Positions 1 to 7,694 of a stretch of 16,562 nucleotides of DNA are shown piece after piece. Source of the DNA: Thioalkalivibrio sp. Its GTDB lineage: Bacteria > Pseudomonadota > Gammaproteobacteria > SpSt-1174. Both the position numbers and the translations under genes were made by a program. Under the pieces are notes generated by a model. It was given only the letters and a program-made list of their open reading frames with translations. It made no database searches and was not told the origin of the DNA. Location: the NCBI GenBank assembly GCA_011046015.1, contig DSBO01000170.1:1-16562 (forward strand), given 5' to 3'. How positions within the stretch are numbered: position 1 is the first letter of the stretch; each line of letters opens with the position of its first letter.

Positions 1-1
1 G

Positions 2-802
2 TTCGTGGCCGGCGAACCACGCCTGCTGCTTACCCCGCAGCTGGCCATCGTCGGCAGCCGGCACCCGACGCCGGGCGGGCGCGAGAGCGCCTACGAGTTC
101 GCGCGTCACCTCGCCGGCCACGGGCTCACCATCACCAGCGGCCTGGCGCTCGGCATCGACGCGGCCGCCCACGAGGGCGCCCTGGCCGCGCCCGGCCTCA
201 CCGTCGCCGTGGCAGCCACCGGGCTCGATCGCGTCTACCCCTCGCGCCATCGGGCGCTGGCGCACGAGATCGCCGAGCAGGGCGCACTGGTCTCCGAGTT
301 CTCGGTCGGTACCGGCACCCGCGCCGAGCACTTCCCGCGTCGCAACCGCATCATCAGCGGGCTGGCCGTTGGCACCCTGGTCGTGGAGGCGGCCCTGCGG
401 AGCGGCTCGCTCATAACCGCCCGCCTGGCCACCGACCAGGGCCGCGAGGTCTTCGCCATCCCGGGTTCCATCCACAACCCCCTGGCGCGCGGCTGCCATC
501 GCCTCATCCGGGACGGGGCCAAGCTGGTGGAAACGGCCCAGGACATCCTCGAGGAGCTGGACCTCAGCCCGACAGCGGGCCCGCCCGAGCAGGCCACCGA
601 CGCGCCGACGGTTGAACTCGACGCCGAGTATCACCACTTATTAATGTGTATGGGGTATGATCCCGTTCCCATTGACACCCTCGTCCAGCGCAGCGGATTG
701 ACCACGGAAGCCGTTTCCTCCATGCTGCTGGTACTCGAATTGCGCAACCTGGTGGCGTCGCTGAATGGGGGGCGCTACGAGCGAATCAAGCCAAGAGATT
801 GA
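2..802 (+). CDS. dprA: DNA processing protein DprA, 5'-truncated
   Basis: This is the C-terminal part of DprA (Smf), which binds incoming single-stranded DNA during natural transformation and loads RecA in the cytoplasm. The reading frame is open to the left edge, so the true start and the N-terminal domain lie outside the window; the GTG at position 5 is only an internal valine. The visible part begins near the Rossmann-like fold: PQLAIVGSR, then SGLALGIDAAAH, then RNRIISGL and the stretch SGSLITARLA with GREVFAIPGS, all standard DprA signatures. The last 60 or so residues (from about nucleotide 620) form the winged-helix domain typical of proteobacterial DprA. The stop codon lies 2 bp before the smg ATG, so the two are probably co-transcribed. 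ComF, another protein linked to competence, is encoded elsewhere in this window. The family call is secure. Confidence 0.95.
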   Translation, partial: FVAGEPRLLLTPQLAIVGSRHPTPGGRESAYEFARHLAGHGLTITSGLALGIDAAAHEGALAAPGLTVAVAATGLDRVYPSRHRALAHEIAEQGALVSEFSVGTGTRAEHFPRRNRIISGLAVGTLVVEAALRSGSLITARLATDQGREVFAIPGSIHNPLARGCHRLIRDGAKLVETAQDILEELDLSPTAGPPEQATDAPTVELDAEYHHLLMCMGYDPVPIDTLVQRSGLTTEAVSSMLLVLELRNLVASLNGGRYERIKPRD

Positions 803-804
803 AA

Positions 805-1278
805 ATGAAGGAAAATGTCCTGGATGTACTGATGTACCTCTTCGAGAATTACGTCGACGAGGACACGGACATCGAGCCGGACCGCGACTACCTGCACGCG
901 CAGCTGTCGGACGCGGGCTTCCGGCATCACGAGATCGACAAGGCCTTCGACTGGCTGGAAGGGCTCGCATCGCAACCCGAGGAAGACACGCTTGCGCCGG
1001 TCGGAGACGGCCCGCGGGTGCTGTCACGCCAGGAAGAACACCGACTGGACTCGGCCTGCCGCGGCTTCCTGCTCAACATGGAGCAGAAAGGCGTGCTGAG
1101 CCCCATGGCCCGCGAGCGCGTGCTGGAACGGGTCATGGCCCTGGAGAGCGAGGACGTCGACCTCGAGCAGCTGCAATGGGTGGTCATGATGGTACTGTTC
1201 AACCAGCCGGGCCAGGAGGCCACCTACAGCTGGCTCGAGGAGATGGTCTTTGACGACGTCGCCCCTCGCCTCCACTGA
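805..1278 (+). CDS. smg: Smg family protein (DUF494)
   Basis: This 157-residue protein belongs to the Smg/DUF494 family; E. coli Smg has about the same length. The N-terminus VLDVLMYLFENY and the following acidic helix-rich region, with DAGF and FDWLEGL, match the family along its whole length. No catalytic motif is visible and the molecular function of the family is not established. The family sits next to dprA in many gammaproteobacteria, as it does here. The ATG at 805 is preferred over the in-frame TTG at 799: it gives the usual family N-terminus and has AAGAG at 794-798 as ribosome binding site, within the end of dprA. topA begins 21 bp after the stop. Confidence 0.9.
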   Translation: MKENVLDVLMYLFENYVDEDTDIEPDRDYLHAQLSDAGFRHHEIDKAFDWLEGLASQPEEDTLAPVGDGPRVLSRQEEHRLDSACRGFLLNMEQKGVLSPMARERVLERVMALESEDVDLEQLQWVVMMVLFNQPGQEATYSWLEEMVFDDVAPRLH

Positions 1279-1299
1279 CCGGAGAACTACAGGCGCGGC

Positions 1300-3702
1300 A
1301 TGAGCAAAAACCTCGTCATCGTCGAATCGCCCGCCAAGGGCAAGACCATCGAGAAATACCTGGGCAAGGACTACGCCGTCATGGCCTCCTACGGTCATGT
1401 CCGCGACCTCGTGCCCAAGGAAGGCGCAGTCGACCCCTCGCACGACTTCGCGATGAAGTACGAGGTGATCGACCGCAACGAGAAGCACGTCGACGCCATC
1501 TCGAAGAAGCTCCGGCAGGCCGATGCCCTCTATCTGGCGACTGACCCCGACCGCGAGGGCGAGGCCATCTCCTGGCACCTCTACGAGCTGCTCAAGGAAC
1601 GCGGCCTGCTGGACGACAAGCCCGTCTACCGCGTCGTCTTTCACGAGATCACCCAGCGTGCGGTGAAAGAGGCCATCGAGCACCCGCGCGAACTCTCCCA
1701 CGCCCTGGTCGATGCCCAGCAGGCGCGCCGCGCCCTGGACTACCTGGTCGGCTTCAACCTTTCCCCCCTGCTGTGGAAAAAGATCCGCCGCGGTCTGTCC
1801 GCCGGCCGCGTACAGAGCCCGGCACTGCGCATGATCTGCGAGCGCGAGGACGAGATCGAGGCCTTCGTCTCCCAGGAATACTGGACCATCGAAGCCGACG
1901 CCGCGAAGGAGGGCCAGCTCTTCAACGCCAAGCTCAACGTCCTGGACGGCAAGAAGCTCGAGCAGTTCGACATCACCAGCGAGGACCAGGCGCGCCGCAC
2001 ACACGACCGGCTCCTGCAGGCCGGCGGTGGCAAGCTCACGGTGGAGAAGGTCGAGCGCAAGCAGCGCCGCCGCAACCCGGCCGCACCGTTCACGACCTCG
2101 ACCCTGCAGCAGGAGGCCTCGCGCAAGCTGGGCTTTTCCGCCAGCCGCACCATGCGTACCGCCCAGCAGCTCTACGAGGGCATCGACCTCGGCGGTTCCG
2201 GGCCGATCGGCCTGATCACCTACATGCGTACCGACTCCGTCAACCTCGCCCAGGAAGCCCTGGACGAGTTGCGCGAGCTCATCGTTGAGCGCTTCGGCAA
2301 GGACAAGCTGCCCGATGCGCCCCGCGTCTACAAGACCAAGTCGAAGAACGCGCAGGAGGCCCACGAGGCCGTGCGCCCAACCTCGGCCAAACGCGCGCCG
2401 GAGACGGTCAAGCAGTACCTGTCGCGCGACCAGCTCCGGCTCTACGAACTCATCTGGAAGCGCACCGTCGCCTGCCAGATGATCCACGCCACCATGGATA
2501 CGGTGGCCATCGACCTGGCCTGCGGCGAGGGCAACCTGTTCCGCGCCACCGGTTCCACCGTGGTCGATCCCGGCTTCATGGCCGTCTATCTCGAGGACCG
2601 CGACGACGCCAGCACCCCGGACGACAACGAGGACCGATTACTGCCGGACTTCACCGAGGGTGAGCAGGTGGACCTGCTGGCGATCCGCCCGGAGCAGCAC
2701 TTCACCGAACCGCCGCCGCGCTATACCGAGGCGAGCCTGGTCAAGGCCCTGGAGGAACATGGCATCGGCCGGCCCTCCACCTACGCCTCCATCATCTCCA
2801 CGCTGCAGAACCGCGAATACGTGGAGCTGGACAATCGACGCTTTTTCCCGACAGAAGTCGGCAAGATCGTCAACAAGTTCCTCACCAAACACTTCACGAA
2901 GTACGTCGATTACGACTTCACGGCACACTTCGAGGACGAGCTCGACGAGATCTCGCGCGGGGAAAAGGACTGGATCCCGGTGATGCGCGAGTTCTGGGAC
3001 CCCTTCAAGGAACTGGTGGAGGACAAGGAGCAGTCGGTTACGCGCGAGGAGGCTGTACAGGCTCGCGAGATCGGCACCGATCCCGAGACTGGCAAGCCCG
3101 TGTCCGTGCGCATGGGCCGTTACGGGCCCTTCGTGCAGATCGGCACCCGCGACGACGAGGAGAAACCCCGCTTCGCCGGCCTGCGTCCGGGGCAGAAAAT
3201 GGACAGCGTCACCCTGGACGAGGCGCTGGCGCTGTTCGATCTGCCCCGCGAGCTCGGCGAGACACCGGAGGGCGAGCCGGTGCTGGTCAACATCGGCCGC
3301 TTCGGCCCCTACGTGAAATACGGCAGCAAGTACGTCTCGATCAAGGCACCCGACGACCCCTACACCATCGACCTGCCACGCGCACTCGAGGTCATCCAGG
3401 AAAAGAAGATCGCCGATGCCAACCGCATCATCCGCATCTTCGAGGACGAGGGCATCCAGGTACTGAACGGGCGCTACGGCCCATACATTACCGACGGCGA
3501 GAAGAACGCCCGCATCCCCAAGGATCGAGACCCCAAGTCGCTGTCGCTCGAGGAGTGCCAGAAACTGCTGGCCGAGGCGCCGGTGAAGAAGCGCCGCGGC
3601 GCGGTAAAGAAGAAGGCTGCCGCCAAGAAAAAGGCCGCCAAGAAAAAGTCGATAAAGAAGAAATCGGTCAAGAAGGCGGCGAAGAAGAAGGCCGCCTCCT
3701 GA
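1300..3702 (+). CDS. topA: DNA topoisomerase I (type IA) with repeat-and-lysine-rich C-terminus
   Basis: Type IA topoisomerase that relaxes negative supercoils by a 5'-phosphotyrosine intermediate. The TOPRIM domain starts at residue 5, with catalytic Glu9 in VESPAKGK and the acidic triad D82/D84/E86 in DPDREGE. SAGRVQSPALR and the active-site tyrosine Y308 in GLITYMRTDS follow, the usual spacing for the family. The C-terminal part differs from E. coli TopA. I see no tetra-cysteine zinc ribbons; instead there are three topoisomerase C-terminal repeats with GRYGPF, GRFGPY and GRYGPY cores near residues 606, 666 and 724. Residues 760-800 then form a tail made almost only of Lys, Ala and a few Ser/Arg, likely a disordered DNA-binding arm. 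The protein has 800 residues, against 865 in E. coli. The ATG at 1300 has AGGCG just upstream. tsaC starts 12 bp after the stop. Confidence 0.97.
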   Translation: MSKNLVIVESPAKGKTIEKYLGKDYAVMASYGHVRDLVPKEGAVDPSHDFAMKYEVIDRNEKHVDAISKKLRQADALYLATDPDREGEAISWHLYELLKERGLLDDKPVYRVVFHEITQRAVKEAIEHPRELSHALVDAQQARRALDYLVGFNLSPLLWKKIRRGLSAGRVQSPALRMICEREDEIEAFVSQEYWTIEADAAKEGQLFNAKLNVLDGKKLEQFDITSEDQARRTHDRLLQAGGGKLTVEKVERKQRRRNPAAPFTTSTLQQEASRKLGFSASRTMRTAQQLYEGIDLGGSGPIGLITYMRTDSVNLAQEALDELRELIVERFGKDKLPDAPRVYKTKSKNAQEAHEAVRPTSAKRAPETVKQYLSRDQLRLYELIWKRTVACQMIHATMDTVAIDLACGEGNLFRATGSTVVDPGFMAVYLEDRDDASTPDDNEDRLLPDFTEGEQVDLLAIRPEQHFTEPPPRYTEASLVKALEEHGIGRPSTYASIISTLQNREYVELDNRRFFPTEVGKIVNKFLTKHFTKYVDYDFTAHFEDELDEISRGEKDWIPVMREFWDPFKELVEDKEQSVTREEAVQAREIGTDPETGKPVSVRMGRYGPFVQIGTRDDEEKPRFAGLRPGQKMDSVTLDEALALFDLPRELGETPEGEPVLVNIGRFGPYVKYGSKYVSIKAPDDPYTIDLPRALEVIQEKKIADANRIIRIFEDEGIQVLNGRYGPYITDGEKNARIPKDRDPKSLSLEECQKLLAEAPVKKRRGAVKKKAAAKKKAAKKKSIKKKSVKKAAKKKAAS

Positions 3703-3714
3703 GGCATTCCGGCC

Positions 3715-4278
3715 GTGCCCCGTACCGACGACATCGATCGCGCCGCGGCCCGGATCCGGGAAGGCGGCATCGTCGCCTATCCCACCGAGGCCGTCTACGG
3801 GCTGGGCTGCGACCCGACCAACGAGGCGGCAGTACGCCGCCTGCTCGCGCTCAAGCAGCGCCCCGAGGGCAAGGGGCTGATCCTGCTGGCCGCCCACGTC
3901 GAGCAGCTCGCCCCCTTCATCGCCCCGCTCACCGACGCGCTGCGCGCGCGCATCCTGCCGACCTGGCCGGGGCCCGTGACGTGGGTGGTACCCGTCGCCG
4001 CCGGCACGCCGCGCTGGCTGCACGGCGAGCATGACAGCATCGCCGTGCGCGTCACCGACCACGGCGTCGCGCGACGACTGTGCGAGGCCGCCGGCACCGC
4101 CCTGGTCTCCACCAGCGCCAATCGCGGAGACCAGCCGCCGGCGCGCACGGCCGACGAGGTCGAGCGCGCGCTCGGCGCGGACCTGGACCTGATCCTCGAT
4201 GCGCCCACTGGCGGACTCGACCGCCCTACCGAGATTCGCGACGCCCGAGACGGTACAATCCTGCGTCCCGGCCAGTAA
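3715..4278 (+). CDS. tsaC: Threonylcarbamoyl-AMP synthase TsaC
   Basis: TsaC makes threonylcarbamoyl-adenylate from threonine, bicarbonate and ATP, the first step of t6A formation at position 37 of ANN-decoding tRNAs. The 187-residue protein is a single YrdC/Sua5 domain without the extra Sua5 C-terminal domain, about the length of E. coli TsaC. Visible signatures are IVAYPTEAVYGLGCDP (residues 19-34), LKQRPEGKGLILLA, WPGPVTWV, the region around AVRVTDH, and STSAN (about 132-136). The GTG at 3715 gives the correct N-terminus; GAGG at 3701-3704, overlapping the topA stop, is the likely ribosome binding site. hemF follows 22 bp after the stop. The position after topA parallels the smg-yrdD-tsaC order of E. 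coli. Confidence 0.95.
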   Translation: MPRTDDIDRAAARIREGGIVAYPTEAVYGLGCDPTNEAAVRRLLALKQRPEGKGLILLAAHVEQLAPFIAPLTDALRARILPTWPGPVTWVVPVAAGTPRWLHGEHDSIAVRVTDHGVARRLCEAAGTALVSTSANRGDQPPARTADEVERALGADLDLILDAPTGGLDRPTEIRDARDGTILRPGQ

Positions 4279-4300
4279 ACCCGAACACGAGTCGTCCGCC

Positions 4301-5209
4301 ATGAGTCAGCCCGATACCGATGCCGTCAAACACTACCTGCTCGCCCTGCAGGATGCGATCTGCACCGATCTCGCCATCGAGGACGGCCGGGCGAGCTTCC
4401 ACGAGGACGCCTGGGACCGCGAGGGCGGCGGCGGCGGGCGCACCCGGGTGCTCACCGACGGCGCCGTGTTCGAACAGGCCGGCGTCAACTTCTCGCACGT
4501 GTTCGGCGACAACCTGCCCGCCTCGGCCACCGCACACCGTCCGGAACTCGCCGGCCGCCGCTTCCAGGCCATGGGGGTCTCGCTGGTCATCCATCCGCAC
4601 AACCCCTTCGTGCCCACCTCGCACGCCAACGTGCGCTTCTTCATCGCCGAGAAGGAGGGCGCCGACCCCATCTGGTGGTTCGGCGGAGGCTTCGACCTGA
4701 CGCCCTACTACGGCTTCGACGAGGATTGCGCGCACTGGCACCGCACGGCCAGGGCCGCCTGCGAGCCCTTCGGCGAGGACGTGTATCTGCGCTACAAGCA
4801 GTGGTGCGACGAGTATTTCTTCCTGAAGCACCGCAATGAGCCGCGTGGCATCGGCGGGCTGTTCTTCGATGACCTCAACGAGTGGGGCTTCGATCACAGC
4901 TTCCACTTCATGCAGAGTGTGGGCGATCACTACCTCAAGGCCTACCTGCCCATCGTGCGCCGGCGCCGGGACACCCCCTTTGGCGAGCGCGAGCGCGATT
5001 TCCAGCTGTACCGGCGCGGACGCTACGTAGAGTTCAACCTGGTCTACGACCGCGGCACCCTGTTCGGGCTGCAGTCCGGCGGGCGCACCGAATCCATCCT
5101 CATGTCACTGCCGCCGCTGGTCAAATGGCGCTACGACTGGCATCCGGAACCCGGCAGTGCCGAGGAGTCGCTCTACACCGACTACCTGCGCCCGCGCGAG
5201 TGGGCCTGA
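4301..5209 (+). CDS. hemF: Oxygen-dependent coproporphyrinogen III oxidase
   Basis: HemF converts coproporphyrinogen III to protoporphyrinogen IX by two O2-dependent decarboxylations in haem synthesis. The 302-residue product is close to the 299 of E. coli HemF and matches along its length: the glycine-rich stretch after WDREG, VNFSHVFGD, HPHNPFVPTSHANVRFF (His108 probably corresponds to the essential His106 of E. coli), WWFGGGFDLTPYYGF, RGIGGLFFDDL and YVEFNLVYDRGT. The ATG at 4301 is chosen because the frame upstream overlaps tsaC and does not resemble HemF. No clear Shine-Dalgarno precedes it, so translation may depend on reading through from tsaC 22 bp upstream. A strong hairpin 43 bp after the stop closes the transcription unit. 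Use of HemF implies that oxygen is available. Confidence 0.97.
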   Translation: MSQPDTDAVKHYLLALQDAICTDLAIEDGRASFHEDAWDREGGGGGRTRVLTDGAVFEQAGVNFSHVFGDNLPASATAHRPELAGRRFQAMGVSLVIHPHNPFVPTSHANVRFFIAEKEGADPIWWFGGGFDLTPYYGFDEDCAHWHRTARAACEPFGEDVYLRYKQWCDEYFFLKHRNEPRGIGGLFFDDLNEWGFDHSFHFMQSVGDHYLKAYLPIVRRRRDTPFGERERDFQLYRRGRYVEFNLVYDRGTLFGLQSGGRTESILMSLPPLVKWRYDWHPEPGSAEESLYTDYLRPREWA

Positions 5210-5252
5210 GCGCCACCGCCCCGAGCCCCAGGCCCCGAGAACCCACCATAGA

Positions 5253-5279
5253 AAAACGCCCGGCAAGGCCGGGCGTTTT
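5253..5279. terminator. Bidirectional rho-independent terminator between hemF and the HvfA-like gene
   Basis: A perfect 12-bp stem (AAAACGCCCGGC at 5253-5264, its complement at 5268-5279) closes over a 3-nt AAG loop. The A-rich and T-rich ends of the arms give a U run on either strand, so the structure can stop transcription of hemF from the left and of the convergent small gene (stop at 5301) from the right. Confidence 0.9.
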
Positions 5280-5300
5280 CATTCTCATACCATGGCGGGC

Positions 5301-5636
5301 TCAACGGCTGCCGCCGCACTTGCCTTCACCGGCCTTGTCCCGGGTCTTCTCGTCGGTTGCCGTGCCACACTTGCCTTCACCGCACTTGCCTTCACCGCAC
5401 TTGCCTTCACCGCACTTGCCCTCCTGGGTCTTCTCCTGATCCTGGGTCATCGTGCCGCCGCACTTGCCCTCGCCACAGCGTCCTTCGGCGTGATTGTCGG
5501 CCACCATGTAGCCACCACCGAGGTCTGTCAGCGCGAAGGGGTTGGCATCGGCGGCAACCGCCTGGCCCGCCATCGAACCGGCGAAGGCGGCGCCCAGCGT
5601 CAGGGCGGCAGGCTTGATCACGTGCTTCTTCGTCAT
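5301..5636 (-). CDS. hvfA: HvfA-like secreted EGKCG-repeat protein (predicted copper-binding RiPP precursor)
   Basis: A 111-residue exported protein. Residues 1-28 look like a Sec signal peptide: TKKHVIK, a hydrophobic Ala/Gly stretch, then AVA before Ala-Asp. The mature part begins with NPFALTDLGGGYMVA, a conserved N-terminal block of the family, and continues with seven EG[K/R]CG motifs. These hold all seven cysteines (54, 59, 75, 80, 85, 90, 107). In the HvfA/bufferin families such cysteines are converted to oxazolone-thioamide groups by a DUF692 enzyme with a partner protein, and the products bind copper. That role is inferred here. Neither partner gene is present in the window. The ATG (complement of 5634-5636) has AAGGA at 5645-5649 on the minus strand at good spacing. 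The gene is convergent with hemF and divergent from the ArsR-rhodanese gene. Confidence 0.8.
   Translation of the reverse strand: MTKKHVIKPAALTLGAAFAGSMAGQAVAADANPFALTDLGGGYMVADNHAEGRCGEGKCGGTMTQDQEKTQEGKCGEGKCGEGKCGEGKCGTATDEKTRDKAGEGKCGGSR
5366..5425. repeat. 15-bp tandem repeat inside the HvfA-like gene
   Basis: The unit CGCACTTGCCTTCAC occurs exactly at 5381-5395 and 5396-5410, with a nearly complete copy before (from 5368) and a slightly diverged copy after (5411-5425). It encodes the consecutive EGKCG motifs on the minus strand. Near identity at the DNA level, including third positions, suggests recent in-frame expansion of the repeat. Confidence 0.85.
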
Positions 5637-5674
5637 GGACTCTATCCTTCTTCTTTGGGTTAGCGAAATCTCGC

Positions 5675-5691
5675 GGCATGCAGCGCATGCC
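5675..5691. promoter_or_regulatory. Inverted repeat upstream of the HvfA-like gene, candidate operator
   Basis: GGCATGC, spacer AGC, GCATGCC. The arms are perfectly complementary, and the site ends 39 bp from the HvfA-like start codon, a position suitable for a repressor. ArsR-type regulators bind dyad sites, so the neighbouring gene product is a conceivable ligand. There is no direct evidence, and GC-rich DNA gives such repeats by chance. Confidence 0.3.
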
Positions 5692-5899
5692 CGTCTCGAT
5701 ACGGCATACACAACGGCCGGGGAACCGGTCACGCGGCGGCCCTCAGCGGCCATCGCGGTGCGTGCCAGGGCGGGCTGAACCTCCCCGATTCTATGCACAT
5801 TGCGACCACCGGAACAGGGCCGCGGTTCCTCGCGCACCCCGAATGAATGGGTTATCCTGTGATGCATCCTGCAACTTCGATGTGCGCAGGAGCCAGTAC

Positions 5900-5953
5900 A
5901 TGACGGGTACAGGGACAACCGCTGGCCGACGTATGCGTCGCCACGCCGCCTAG
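5900..5953 (+). CDS. Possible 17-codon leader ORF before the ArsR-rhodanese gene
   Basis: A short frame starts with ATG at 5900 and ends with TAG at 5951-5953. AGGAG at 5888-5892 sits 7 nt before the ATG, a better ribosome binding site than many full genes here have. The peptide is rich in Thr/Gly then Arg (GRRMRRH). Its stop codon runs directly into the GGGAGGGA ribosome binding site of the next gene, so ribosomes ending here could influence initiation at 5966. It resembles no peptide I know and may be a chance frame. Confidence 0.3.
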   Translation: MTGTGTTAGRRMRRHAA

Positions 5954-5965
5954 GGAGGGAGCAGC

Positions 5966-6646
5966 ATGCACGAGGAGTTCCACCATCAGCTGTACGGCCA
6001 TTTCGCACGCGTCGGCAAGGCCGTGAGCAATGGACATCGCATCGCCCTGCTGGACCTGCTCGGACAAGGCGAACGCTCGGTGGAGATACTGGCGCGGCTC
6101 GCCGGCCTGTCGATGGCCAACACCTCGCAACACCTGCAGCAGCTGCGTAGCTCGGGACTGGTCAAGGCGCGCAAGCAAGGGCAGCACGTCTTCTATCGAC
6201 TCACGGATGATGCGCGCATCGCGCAATTGCTGGAACTGGTACAGACGCTCGCGCAGGAAGAGCTCACCGAGGTGGGACCGCTGGTGGCGCACCACCTGGG
6301 TGCCGGCGGGCGCAACGACGTCATTACTGCGGCCGAGCTCGACGTACGCCGGGAAGCGGTGACGCTGATCGACGTGCGCACCACCGAGGAGTTCGCTGCC
6401 GGCCATGTGCCGGGGGCGCTGCCTATCGAGCTCCGCGACCTGGAGCGCCGGCTGCCCGAGGTCCGGCGCGGCACGCCGGTGGTGGTGTATTGCCGGGGCG
6501 CCTTTTCGCCGGCCGCCTTCCAGGCGGTCGCGCGCCTGCGCAGCAAGGGTTACACGGTCCAGCGCCTGGCACGGGGATTCCCCGAGTGGCGGCTGGCAGG
6601 GTTGCCGATCGAGGTCGAGGACGCCGGAGACCTGGCCCTCGCCTGA
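5966..6646 (+). CDS. ArsR-family HTH regulator fused to a rhodanese domain
   Basis: A 226-residue two-domain protein. Residues 1-95 form an ArsR/SmtB winged helix, with the recognition region around LSMANTSQHLQQLRSSGLV (48-66) and a beta hairpin ending in QHVFYRL. Residues about 119-220 form a rhodanese domain with LIDVRTTEEFAAGHVPGA and an active-site loop YCRGAFS, in which Cys176 is the probable persulfide carrier. The first domain has no cysteine at all, so neither the classic arsenic site (CxC) nor a BigR/SqrR-type dithiol sulfide switch is present; any sulfur sensing would have to pass through Cys176. Fusions of this layout are widespread and often assumed to act in sulfur or thiol metabolism. 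GGGAGGGA at 5953-5960 supports the ATG at 5966. hemB starts 34 bp downstream, so the two may share a transcript. Confidence 0.92.
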   Translation: MHEEFHHQLYGHFARVGKAVSNGHRIALLDLLGQGERSVEILARLAGLSMANTSQHLQQLRSSGLVKARKQGQHVFYRLTDDARIAQLLELVQTLAQEELTEVGPLVAHHLGAGGRNDVITAAELDVRREAVTLIDVRTTEEFAAGHVPGALPIELRDLERRLPEVRRGTPVVVYCRGAFSPAAFQAVARLRSKGYTVQRLARGFPEWRLAGLPIEVEDAGDLALA

Positions 6647-6680
6647 CGGCTTGGATCAATTTGGTTTCGCGGAGTCACAC

Positions 6681-7691
<1,011 letters not shown>

Positions 7692-7694
7692 GCC

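Larger units (their letters stand above)
5637..5965. other. Divergent intergenic region between the HvfA-like gene and the ArsR-rhodanese gene
   Basis: This 329-bp stretch holds the control regions of two divergent genes. I see the minus-strand ribosome binding site of the HvfA-like gene (5645-5649), a 7-bp inverted repeat at 5675-5691, the 8-bp palindrome GATGCATC at 5861-5868, a short ORF with a good ribosome binding site (5900-5953), and the ArsR-rhodanese ribosome binding site (5953-5960). I could not assign a convincing sigma70 or ECF-type promoter on either strand. Confidence 0.6.

Noticed and set aside
672..677. TTGACA within dprA as a promoter for smg/topA
   Set aside because: The hexamer is perfect, but no -10-like sequence follows at 16-18 bp.
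1024..2487. Long minus-strand open frame (487 codons) across smg and topA
   Set aside because: It is antisense to well recognised genes, has a composition typical of GC-rich shadow frames and resembles no protein family. The same holds for long antisense frames at 2638-4302, 6675-8546 and 13432-15297, and for the plus-strand frame opposite gor at 9904-11256.
4254..4259. TACAAT as a hemF promoter -10
   Set aside because: No acceptable -35 at 16-18 bp upstream, it lies within tsaC, and hemF is only 22 bp behind tsaC.
4199..4300. Upstream extension of the hemF frame
   Set aside because: It overlaps the end of tsaC and encodes nothing HemF-like; family alignment begins at the ATG at 4301.
5366..5425. 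Short direct repeats as a CRISPR array
   Set aside because: Units are only 15 bp, without spacers, and in frame with a protein repeat.
5157..5663. Plus-strand frames over the HvfA-like gene
   Set aside because: They run through the terminator and consist of the repeat read on the wrong strand; the minus-strand frame has a signal peptide and family motifs.
5637..6008. N-terminal extension of the HvfA-like protein to 235 residues
   Set aside because: The extension crosses the divergent regulatory region, has no homology and would bury the signal peptide; the ATG at 5636 has a good ribosome binding site.
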